Shown piece after piece: positions 43,098 through 49,361 of a DNA stretch of 64,000 nucleotides. The notes under the pieces are model-generated. The model was not told the origin of the DNA and made no database searches. It worked only from the letters and a program-made list of their open reading frames with translations. Position 1 is the stretch's first letter; every line of letters begins with the position of its first letter. The position numbers were made by a program, and so were the translations under genes. The stretch is from Nocardioides cavernae (lineage in GTDB: Bacteria > Actinomycetota > Actinomycetes > Propionibacteriales > Nocardioidaceae): contig NZ_JAFBCA010000001.1 of the NCBI RefSeq assembly GCF_016907475.1, forward strand, positions 2,976,001 to 3,040,000, written 5' to 3'.

Positions 43098-43697
43098 GTG
43101 TCCGAGGAAGCCTCTCGCGTCTGGACCGTGCCCAACATCATCAGTGTGGTGCGGCTTGCCGGCGTGCCCCTGTTCCTGTGGTTGGTGCTCGGGCCCGAGG
43201 CCGACGCGATCGCACTCGTGGTGCTGATGGTCGCCGGTTTCACCGACTTCCTCGACGGGTGGCTCGCGCGACGGCTCGACCAGTACTCCAAGCTGGGGGA
43301 GATCCTCGACCCGGTGGCCGACCGGCTCTACATCCTGGCCGTGGTCCTCGGCCTCTTCCTGCGCGACATCATCCCGTGGTGGGTCGCCATCGCCCTGCCG
43401 CTGCGCGACCTCCTGCTGTGGGGTCTCGTGCCGATCCTGCGCACCCGCGGCTACTCGGCCCTGCCGGTGCACTTCCTCGGCAAGGCCGCCACGTTCAACC
43501 TGCTCTACGCCTTCCCGCTGCTGCTCCTCGGCGAGGGCGACGGCATCGTCGCCACGCTCGCCCGCAACTTCGGGTGGGCCTTCGCCTGGTGGGGGATCGG
43601 GCTCTACTGGTGGGCAGGGGTCCTCTACGCCTGGCAGGTGCGCACGCTGCTGCGCGACACCCCACGTCGTACGTCCCCGGCGACCGACCATGGCTGA
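43098..43697 (+). CDS. CDP-alcohol phosphatidyltransferase (PgsA-like)
   Basis: A 199-aa integral membrane enzyme that transfers a phosphatidyl group from CDP-diacylglycerol to an alcohol, in phosphatidylglycerol or cardiolipin synthesis. The whole catalytic motif D-G-x2-A-R-x8-G-x3-D-x3-D is present in DFLDGWLARRL and KLGEILDPVADRL. About six helices follow. It corresponds by position to M. tuberculosis Rv1822 (pgsA2). GTG start; overlaps the following DUF881 gene by 8 nt. Confidence 0.9.
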   Translation: MSEEASRVWTVPNIISVVRLAGVPLFLWLVLGPEADAIALVVLMVAGFTDFLDGWLARRLDQYSKLGEILDPVADRLYILAVVLGLFLRDIIPWWVAIALPLRDLLLWGLVPILRTRGYSALPVHFLGKAATFNLLYAFPLLLLGEGDGIVATLARNFGWAFAWWGIGLYWWAGVLYAWQVRTLLRDTPRRTSPATDHG

Positions 43698-44598
43698 CAC
43701 GAGGACGGGCACCCCGACGGCGCCGGGCGAGCCCGATGCCGGCCGTCGGCTCCCCGAGCACGTCACGACCCCGCTGCTGACGCTGATCACCGCCCGGTCC
43801 ATGGACGAGGACTACGCCCACGTGGCCCAGAAGCGGGCGGTCGCGGGCGACGCACGGCCGCGTGCGGTGCGGTCCCACTGGTCGAGCTTCCTGGCCATCG
43901 CGGCGCTCGGGGTGATGGCGGCGGTCGTCGCCGTGCAGACCGACCGGGAGGCCCCGGCCAACGAGCTCAGCCGGGCCGCGCTCGTCCAGCAGATCGACAC
44001 CCGCAGCGACGACGTCCGTGCCCTGCAGGCCGACGTCGCGCGGCTGACCCGCTTCAACGCCTCGGTCGCCAGCAACAGCACGAGGACGCAGACGGACCTC
44101 GGCGACGTCGACGCCCGGGTGCGCCGCGCCGAGCTCACCACCGGGTTCTCGCCCGTGCACGGCCCGGGCGTGCGGATCACGGTCGACAACCGTCCCGGCG
44201 ACGAGGTGGACGGCGAGGTGCTCGACGAGGACCTCGCCACCCTGGTCGACGGGTTGTTCGAGGCGGGCGCCGAGGCCGTCGCGATCAACGACCAGCGGAT
44301 CAACGCGCTGGGCGGCATCCGCAACACCAACCGGGCCGTCCACGTCAACGGACGCCCCGTCAACGCGCCCTACGTGGTCTCGGCGATCGGCGACCCGCGC
44401 ACGCTGCAGGCCCGACTCGTGGAGACCTACCAGGGCCAGCAGTGGTTCGGCCGCGTCAACAACTTCGGGTTTGTGTACGAGGCCGAGAATGTCGACGACA
44501 TCCGCTTGCCGGCTGCGCCCGAACGTGTCCTTCGTGATGTGATCGGGCTCGACGCCGAACCCTACGGCGGACCAGCACAGGAGGGGAGCTCGCCGTGA
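43690..44598 (+). CDS. DUF881 protein 1
   Basis: A 302-aa protein with a cytoplasmic lead, one helix (~60-80, FLAIAALGVMAAVVAVQTD), a coiled-coil (~95-150) and a DUF881 domain (GPGVRITVDN, FEAGAEAVAINDQRI, APYVVSAIGDPRTL). It is the equivalent of Rv1823. Paired DUF881 genes flanking a small basic protein gene are conserved in this part of actinobacterial genomes, but the role is unknown. It overlaps the next gene by 4 nt. Confidence 0.9.
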   Translation: MADTRTGTPTAPGEPDAGRRLPEHVTTPLLTLITARSMDEDYAHVAQKRAVAGDARPRAVRSHWSSFLAIAALGVMAAVVAVQTDREAPANELSRAALVQQIDTRSDDVRALQADVARLTRFNASVASNSTRTQTDLGDVDARVRRAELTTGFSPVHGPGVRITVDNRPGDEVDGEVLDEDLATLVDGLFEAGAEAVAINDQRINALGGIRNTNRAVHVNGRPVNAPYVVSAIGDPRTLQARLVETYQGQQWFGRVNNFGFVYEAENVDDIRLPAAPERVLRDVIGLDAEPYGGPAQEGSSP

Positions 44599-44927
44599 TC
44601 GCCGCACTTGGCCTGCTCCTGGGCATCATCGCCGGGCTGGTCTTCGCCCCCGACGTGCCGCTCAGCCTGCAGAACTACCTGCCGATCGCTGTGGTGGCCG
44701 CCCTCGATGCCGTCTTCGGTGCGCTCCGCGCCTACCTCGACGGCATCTTCGACGACAAGGTGTTCGTCGTCTCCTTCGTGAGCAACGTGGTCGTCGCGGC
44801 GGCGATCGTCTACCTCGGCGACCAGCTCGGCGTCGGGTCCCAGCTCAGCACGGGCGTCGTCGTCGTGCTCGGCATCCGCATCTTCTCCAACGTCGCCGCC
44901 ATCCGCAGGCACGTCTTCCACGCCTGA
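44595..44927 (+). CDS. DUF1290 small basic membrane protein (Sbp-like)
   Basis: A 110-aa protein with three to four helices (GLLLGIIAGLVFAPDVP, LPIAVVAALDAVFGALRAYLDG, VSFVSNVVVAAAIVYLGDQLG). This matches the small basic protein family (Bacillus Sbp, Rv1824). The conserved LDAVFGALRA-LDG-F-D-K-VF-SF-SN segment is complete. It lies between two DUF881 genes with a 4-nt overlap on one side and a 5-nt gap on the other. Confidence 0.92.
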   Translation: MIAALGLLLGIIAGLVFAPDVPLSLQNYLPIAVVAALDAVFGALRAYLDGIFDDKVFVVSFVSNVVVAAAIVYLGDQLGVGSQLSTGVVVVLGIRIFSNVAAIRRHVFHA

Positions 44928-44932
44928 TCGCC

Positions 44933-45751
44933 ATGCCAGATCCCACGCCCCACCCCGAATCCGATCCCCAGCCCGGTCACGAGGCCGGTCACGCGTCGCA
45001 TGCCGCGCACGGCACCGACCCTGATCCCGAGCCCGGCCGCGAGCGCCTGCGCCACGCCCTCGTCCGGCCCTCGCGACGCCAGGTGGTCGTCGCGGTCCTG
45101 CTCGCCGTCCTCGGCTTCGCCTTCGTCGTGCAGGTGCGCGACACCAAGGCCAACGACACCTACTCCGGGCTGCGCGAGAGCGAGCTGATCGAGGTGCTCG
45201 ACGGCCTGACCGGCACGGCCGAGCGGGCCCGGCGCGAGGTCGGCCGGCTGGAGTCGCGGCGAGACGAGCTGACCAACGAGAGCCGGGCGCGGTCCGCCGC
45301 CCTCGACGAGGCCGAGCAGCGGGTCCGGACCCTCAACATCATCGCCGGCCTGGTGCCCGTCACCGGCCCCGGCCTGCGGATGACCATCAACGAGTCCTCC
45401 AGCCGGGTCAACGTCGGGTCGCTGCTCGACACCGTGCAGGAGCTGCGCACGGCCGGCGCCGAGGCGATGGAGTTCAACGACTCGATCCGGGTCGGTGCCG
45501 ACAGCTCGTTCGACAACGCCGTCGGCGGCATCGAGCTCGACGGCCAGCTCCTCGAGCCGCCGTACACGCTCGAGGTCATTGGCGACCCGCACGTGCTGCG
45601 CACGGCGCTCACGTTCTCGACCGGGCCCGTCGAGACGCTGGAGACCTATGACGGAGCAACGGTCAAGATCGAGGAGCTCGAGGCGGTCGACATCACGAGC
45701 GTCCGCGACCCCTCGCGACCTGAGTATGCGGAGCCCGGCACCGGCCAGTAG
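44933..45751 (+). CDS. DUF881 protein 2
   Basis: A 272-aa paralogue of DUF881 protein 1 and counterpart of Rv1825. A His/Pro/Asp-rich N-terminal tail (~1-40) precedes one helix (~55-70, [18 protein letters not shown]) and a short coiled-coil (~80-130). The DUF881 domain follows ([40 protein letters not shown]). The ATG at 44933 is 5 nt after the small basic protein stop. Probably co-transcribed with the upstream genes. Confidence 0.9.
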   Translation: MPDPTPHPESDPQPGHEAGHASHAAHGTDPDPEPGRERLRHALVRPSRRQVVVAVLLAVLGFAFVVQVRDTKANDTYSGLRESELIEVLDGLTGTAERARREVGRLESRRDELTNESRARSAALDEAEQRVRTLNIIAGLVPVTGPGLRMTINESSSRVNVGSLLDTVQELRTAGAEAMEFNDSIRVGADSSFDNAVGGIELDGQLLEPPYTLEVIGDPHVLRTALTFSTGPVETLETYDGATVKIEELEAVDITSVRDPSRPEYAEPGTGQ

Positions 45752-45810
45752 CCTGCCGGACACCCCAAGACCCACCCACCCGACGTCCCACACCGCACCT
45801 AGGAGTCCCC

Positions 45811-46197
45811 GTGTATCCGGAGAATCTCAAGTACACCAGCGAGCACGAGTGGGTCCGTACCCCCGGTGACACCGAGGGCTCGGTCCGGGTCGGGATCACC
45901 GACTTCGCGCAGGACGCGCTCGGCGACATCGTCTACGTCTCCCTGCCGCAGGTCGGCGACCAGGTGACGGCGGGGGACACCTGCGGCGAGCTGGAGTCCA
46001 CCAAGTCGGTCAGCGACATCTACGCCCCCGTGACCGGCGAGATCGTCGCCACCAACGCCTCCCTCGACTCCACCCCCGAGCTGGTCAACAGCGACCCCTA
46101 CGAGGCCGGGTGGCTGTTCGAGGTGTCCGTCGCCGACAGCTCGCAGGTCGACGGCCTGATGGACGCCGCGGCCTACCAGGCCGGCCTCGAGGGCTGA
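45811..46197 (+). CDS. gcvH: Glycine cleavage system H protein
   Basis: A 128-aa lipoyl carrier that shuttles the aminomethyl group between the P, T and L proteins of glycine cleavage. The lipoylated Lys is Lys65 in [14 protein letters not shown], and the opening YTSEHEWVR is standard. GTG start with AGGAG 6-7 nt upstream. It is separated from gcvP by four regulatory genes, the same split as in M. tuberculosis (Rv1826 versus Rv1832). gcvT is not in this window. Confidence 0.97.
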   Translation: MYPENLKYTSEHEWVRTPGDTEGSVRVGITDFAQDALGDIVYVSLPQVGDQVTAGDTCGELESTKSVSDIYAPVTGEIVATNASLDSTPELVNSDPYEAGWLFEVSVADSSQVDGLMDAAAYQAGLEG

Positions 46198-46279
46198 GCC
46201 GCACCACCTGTCGTTCGTGTTCCCCGACCGCCCGCCGCCGCCTCCAGCGGGCTGGTAGGTTCGGGGAAACCGTCAACCT

Positions 46280-46299
46280 CAACCCTCGGATGAGGGTTG
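46280..46299. promoter_or_regulatory. Perfect 8-bp inverted repeat upstream of garA, candidate MerR operator
   Basis: CAACCCTC-GGAT-GAGGGTTG is an exact dyad, preceded by a further GTCAACCT. It ends 26 nt before the garA ATG and 83 nt after gcvH. The same half-site GAGGGTTG recurs in a second dyad upstream of the second MerR gene. A MerR-family operator is plausible; an attenuating hairpin is the alternative. Confidence 0.5.
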
Positions 46300-46325
46300 G
46301 GCGTCGATCCGTCGAGGAGCTTCAC

Positions 46326-46838
46326 ATGCCGTTCTGCACCGCCTGTGGCAAGCAGAACCCTGACGATGCGCGCTTCTGTGCCCAGTGCGGCACCAAGCTG
46401 CACGCCGGGGAGGACACGGGCGCGAGCCCGGTCGAGTCCACTGCGACCATCACCTTCGGGGTGCCGGACCAGCGGGAGTCCTCCGACCGCCAGCTCAGCC
46501 CCGTCGACGCCGCAGCGGTGGACGCGCTCCCCGAGGGCCACGCCCTCCTCGTCGTGCAGCGCGGGCCGAGCGCGGGCAGCCGCTTCCTCCTCGACGTCGA
46601 CGTCGTGGGCGCCGGTCGCCACCCCGACAGCGAGATCTTCCTCGACGACGTGACGGTCTCTCGCCGTCACGCGGAGTTCCGACGCACCGGCACCGGCTAC
46701 GACGTCAGCGACGTGGGCAGCCTCAACGGCACCTACGTCAACCGCGACCGGATCGACTCCGTCGAGCTCAACGACGGCGACGAGGTCCAGATCGGCAAGT
46801 ACCGCCTGGTGTTCTTCTCCTCCCACCCGGGCAGCTGA
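46326..46838 (+). CDS. garA: GarA/OdhI-like FHA protein with N-terminal zinc ribbon
   Basis: A 170-aa FHA-domain regulator. The FHA domain (~75-165) carries AGRHPDSEIFLDDVTVSRRHAEF and DVGSLNGTYVNR in separated blocks, almost identical to mycobacterial GarA. GarA switches 2-oxoglutarate and glutamate metabolism under control of Ser/Thr kinases. Unlike the mycobacterial and corynebacterial proteins it begins with a two-CxxC zinc ribbon (FCTACGKQNPDDARFCAQCG). The usual ETTS phospho-motif is not present; ESTATITF (~40) is the nearest candidate. Position matches Rv1827. ATG at 46326 with GAGGAG upstream. Confidence 0.9.
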   Translation: MPFCTACGKQNPDDARFCAQCGTKLHAGEDTGASPVESTATITFGVPDQRESSDRQLSPVDAAAVDALPEGHALLVVQRGPSAGSRFLLDVDVVGAGRHPDSEIFLDDVTVSRRHAEFRRTGTGYDVSDVGSLNGTYVNRDRIDSVELNDGDEVQIGKYRLVFFSSHPGS

Positions 46839-46841
46839 TCC

Positions 46842-47582
46842 GTGAGTGCCTCGACAGCCGCGGGCTCGAGTCGCGGCGCCCGCTACAACATCGGGCAGGT
46901 GCTCGACCAGCTGCGAGCGGACTTCCCCGGGGTCACCATCCCCAAGATCCGCTTCCTCGAGGACCAGGGCCTCGTCAAGCCCGAGCGCACCGCGGCCGGC
47001 TACCGCAAGTTCTCCGTCGACGACGTCTCGCGCCTGCGCTACATCCTGACGATGCAGCGTGACCACTACCTGCCGCTGAAGGTGATCGGCGACCACCTCG
47101 ACGCGATCGACCGCGGGCTGGAGCCGCCCGCGATCGACTCCGTCGTGCCCACGGTGCCCAAGGTGGCGCTCAGCGCGGACGGGCTGCCCAGCCCCGAGTC
47201 GTTCCGGCGCACCAGCGACCTGCGCCTCTCGCGCCGCGAGCTGCTCAAGGTCGCCGAGATCACCGAGGAGCTGCTGGTCGAGCTCGAGCAGTTCGGCCTG
47301 CTCAGCGCGCGCAGCGGCACCGGCCACTTCGACAGCGACGCGCTCGTCGTCGCCCAGACCGCCCGCGAGCTCGCCGACTTCGGCTTCGAGCCCCGGCACC
47401 TGCGCGCGTTCAAGACGGCCGCCGACCGGGAGGTCGGCCTCGTCCAGCAGGTCGTCGCACCCCTCGCGCGGGGCCGCGACGCCGCCGCCCGGGGGCGCGC
47501 CGAGGACGCCACGTCCGAGATCGCGGCGCTGTCGGTGCGCTTGCACGCGACCCTCGTGAAGGTCGGTCTGGACCGCGGCTGA
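46842..47582 (+). CDS. ftsR: MerR-family regulator (Rv1828/FtsR type)
   Basis: A 246-aa regulator. The N-terminal MerR helix-turn-helix (~14-85) has YNIGQVLDQLRADFPGV, IRFLEDQGLVKPERTAAGYR and VSRLRYILTMQRDHYLPLKVI in order. The C-terminal ~130 residues are a helical effector region without the Cys ligands of metal-sensing MerR proteins. It corresponds to Rv1828 and to corynebacterial FtsR, linked to cell division control. The GTG start is 3 nt after garA, so the two are co-transcribed. Confidence 0.88.
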   Translation: MSASTAAGSSRGARYNIGQVLDQLRADFPGVTIPKIRFLEDQGLVKPERTAAGYRKFSVDDVSRLRYILTMQRDHYLPLKVIGDHLDAIDRGLEPPAIDSVVPTVPKVALSADGLPSPESFRRTSDLRLSRRELLKVAEITEELLVELEQFGLLSARSGTGHFDSDALVVAQTARELADFGFEPRHLRAFKTAADREVGLVQQVVAPLARGRDAAARGRAEDATSEIAALSVRLHATLVKVGLDRG

Positions 47583-47626
47583 CCTGCCGACCCGCCGCCG
47601 TCGGGCGGGCGTCGCACGCTGGGGGC

Positions 47627-47758
47627 GGTGGCTGAGCCACATTCCGCGGCCGGGAAAGGTGGCTGACGCACCGCTGGTGCGAGTGTCGTACGCCGGCGTG
47701 CCCGCGGGCGGTGTCTGGGCCACATTCGGCAACCCAAGAACGTGGCTGGCGCACCGCT
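47627..47758. repeat. Two 49-bp imperfect direct repeats, 83 bp apart
   Basis: Copies at 47627-47675 and 47710-47758 match at 38 of 49 positions. The ends are well conserved (a GGTG-CTG-GCCACATT block and a TGGCTG-CGCACCGCT block) and the middle has diverged. Each includes a GTGGC/GCCAC dyad. They fill most of the 232-nt gap between the MerR and nuclease genes. Confidence 0.7.
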
Positions 47759-47814
47759 CGACGATGGGCCGGGACCCGGTCCAGTCGATCAGGGCACATG
47801 AGTAGGGTGGACGC

Positions 47815-48282
47815 ATGCGCGAAATGGACGTCGTCGGAGTCCGCGTCGAGATGCCTTCCAACCAGCCGATCGTGCTGTTGCGAGAGGTGACGGGGGAGCG
47901 CTACCTGCCGATCTGGATCGGCGCGGTCGAGGCGACCGCGATCGCCTTCGCCCAGCAGGGCGTGACGCCGCCGCGACCGCTCACGCACGACCTGATGCGC
48001 GACGTGCTCGAGGCCACGGGGCAGCGCCTCGACGAGGTCCGCATCGTCGACATGAGGGACGGCGTGTTCTTCGCACAGCTGGTCTTCGACGGCGGGGCCG
48101 AGGTCGGTGCCCGCCCCTCGGACTCCATCGCGCTGGCGCTGCGCACCGGCTCACGGATCGTGTGCGCCGAGGCGGTGCTGGACGAGGCCGGCCTGGCGGT
48201 GCCGGCCGAGCAGGAGGACGAGGTCGAGCGGTTCCGCGAGTTCCTCGACCACGTCTCACCCGACGACTTCGAGTCGCACTGA
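47815..48282 (+). CDS. Bifunctional nuclease family protein (DUF151)
   Basis: A 155-aa protein of the BFN/DUF151 family, counterpart of Rv1829. The family blocks LLREVTGERYLPIWIGAVEATAIA, RPLTHDLMRDVLEATG and RPSDSIALALRTG are intact (given here in segments; the longest is interrupted by variable positions). A C-terminal acidic helix (EQEDEVERFREFLDHV) is typical of actinobacterial members. ATG start, preceded by the direct-repeat region. Biochemical role in bacteria is uncertain despite the name. Confidence 0.9.
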   Translation: MREMDVVGVRVEMPSNQPIVLLREVTGERYLPIWIGAVEATAIAFAQQGVTPPRPLTHDLMRDVLEATGQRLDEVRIVDMRDGVFFAQLVFDGGAEVGARPSDSIALALRTGSRIVCAEAVLDEAGLAVPAEQEDEVERFREFLDHVSPDDFESH

Positions 48283-48293
48283 CCGTTGCCCAG

Positions 48294-48322
48294 ACCCTCA
48301 CCCTCATGTTGAGGTTGAGGGT
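48294..48322. promoter_or_regulatory. 13-bp inverted repeat upstream of second MerR gene
   Basis: ACCCTCACCCTCA and TGAGGTTGAGGGT flank a TGT centre with one mismatch. It starts 12 nt after the nuclease stop and lies 22 nt upstream of a candidate -35 box. It shares the TTGAGGGTT core with the dyad before garA. It is either an operator for one of the two MerR regulators or a terminator of the upstream operon. Confidence 0.55.
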
Positions 48323-48343
48323 TGCGACACGCCGCCGCGTGGA

Positions 48344-48372
48344 TGGACAACCCGGAGGATCGGGCCTACTTT
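48344..48372 (+). promoter_or_regulatory. Candidate sigma-70-type promoter for the second MerR gene
   Basis: TGGACA at 48344-48349 and TACTTT at 48367-48372 are separated by 17 bp, close to consensus boxes. Transcription would begin near 48379, leaving a leader of about 105 nt before the GTG at 48484. Confidence 0.5.
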
Positions 48373-48483
48373 GAACTGTCTCTGTTGTAACTCCACCGTT
48401 GTGGTTGTCGGGTCCTCCGGCACCGGGCGGGCCCTTCCCCCAGGAGTTACTGCTCAGCGGAGGAACTGACCTGGAGGGTCACT

Positions 48484-49092
48484 GTGGCTAGCAACGAGAA
48501 CGAGAAGGGCGCCGACGCCGCGCGCATGAAGGCCGAGGCCGAGGCCACCGACCTCGCCGAGGAGCAGGGACTGCTCTTCGCCGACGACGTCTCGCCGCTC
48601 CCGAGCGACACCGGTTACCGCGGCCCGACCGCGTGCAACGCCGCCGGCATCACCTACCGCCAGCTCGACTACTGGGCCCGCACCGGCCTGGTGGAGCCGA
48701 GCGTCCGTGGAGCCGCCGGCTCCGGGTCGCAGCGGCTCTACTCCTTCCGCGACATCCTGATCCTCAAGGTCGTCAAGCGCCTGCTCGACGCCGGCATCTC
48801 GCTGCAGCAGATCCGCACCGCGACCGCCCACCTGCGCGAGCGCGGCACCGACGACCTGACCCGCGTGACGCTGATGAGCGACGGCGCCTCGGTCTACGAG
48901 TGCACCAGCAACGACGAGGTCATCGACCTGCTCCAGGGCGGGCAGGGCGTCTTCGGCATCGCCATCGGCGGTGTGTGGCGCGAGATCGAGGGCACCCTCG
49001 CGGAGCTGCCGTCCGAGCGCACCGCCGAGCAGGCCTCGCCGTCGGCCGGTGACGAGCTCGCCGCCCGCCGCGCTGCTCGGCAGACCGGCTGA
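48484..49092 (+). CDS. MerR-family regulator (Rv1830/ResR type)
   Basis: A 202-aa regulator. A charged N-terminal tail (~1-42) precedes the MerR helix-turn-helix (~45-115: GYRGPTACNAAGITYRQLDYW, TGLVEPSVRGAAGSGSQRLY, ILILKVVKRLLDAGISLQQI in parts). The C-terminal domain ends in an Ala/Arg tail. It is the positional counterpart of Rv1830, which regulates growth and division in mycobacteria. GTG start with GGAGGG 6 nt upstream. It is separated from gcvP by a terminator and a riboswitch. Confidence 0.88.
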   Translation: MASNENEKGADAARMKAEAEATDLAEEQGLLFADDVSPLPSDTGYRGPTACNAAGITYRQLDYWARTGLVEPSVRGAAGSGSQRLYSFRDILILKVVKRLLDAGISLQQIRTATAHLRERGTDDLTRVTLMSDGASVYECTSNDEVIDLLQGGQGVFGIAIGGVWREIEGTLAELPSERTAEQASPSAGDELAARRAARQTG

Positions 49093-49121
49093 CCCCGGCC
49101 CCCGACCCTCCCGTTCACCCA

Positions 49122-49151
49122 CGAGGCCGCCCGTTGCACCGGGCGGCTTCG
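49122..49151 (+). terminator. Hairpin terminator after the second MerR gene
   Basis: A 12-bp stem (core GCCGCCCG / CGGGCGGC) with a TTGCAC loop starts 29 nt after the MerR stop and is followed by GGCATTTCTG. It separates the MerR transcript from the riboswitch leader of gcvP. Confidence 0.7.
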
Positions 49152-49194
49152 GGCATTTCTGCCCTCCCCGGTTAGACTCGGTGGCGCCGACATC

Positions 49195-49345
49195 CCATGC
49201 GGGAGAGTCGCGGCGCGCGGTCCCCGGACCGGACGTCGCGCGCCGAAGGGGCAATTCCTCCCCGGAACCTCTCAGGCACCCGGACCGCGCTGGGTTGGCA
49301 CTCTGGAGGTCACCGGACCGACAGAGGGGGAGGTCCAGCGACGCG
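49195..49345 (+). promoter_or_regulatory. Glycine riboswitch upstream of gcvP
   Basis: The conserved glycine-aptamer elements occur in order: GCGGGAGAGTC (~49199), GCCGAAGGGGCAA (~49242), CCTCTCAGGCACCCGGACCG (~49267) and CTCTGGAGG (~49301). Only one full aptamer core is seen. The 3' CTCTGGAG and following GGACCGACAGAGGGGGAGGTCC can pair as the short 'ghost' helix found in single-aptamer versions. It ends just before the gcvP start, fitting induction of glycine decarboxylase by glycine. Confidence 0.9.
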
Positions 49346-49361
49346 ACCTCAGGGAGCCTGC

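Noticed and set aside
49197..49361. N-terminal extension of gcvP
   Set aside because: It would translate the glycine riboswitch. The GTG at 49362 has a ribosome site and matches the length of GcvP in relatives.
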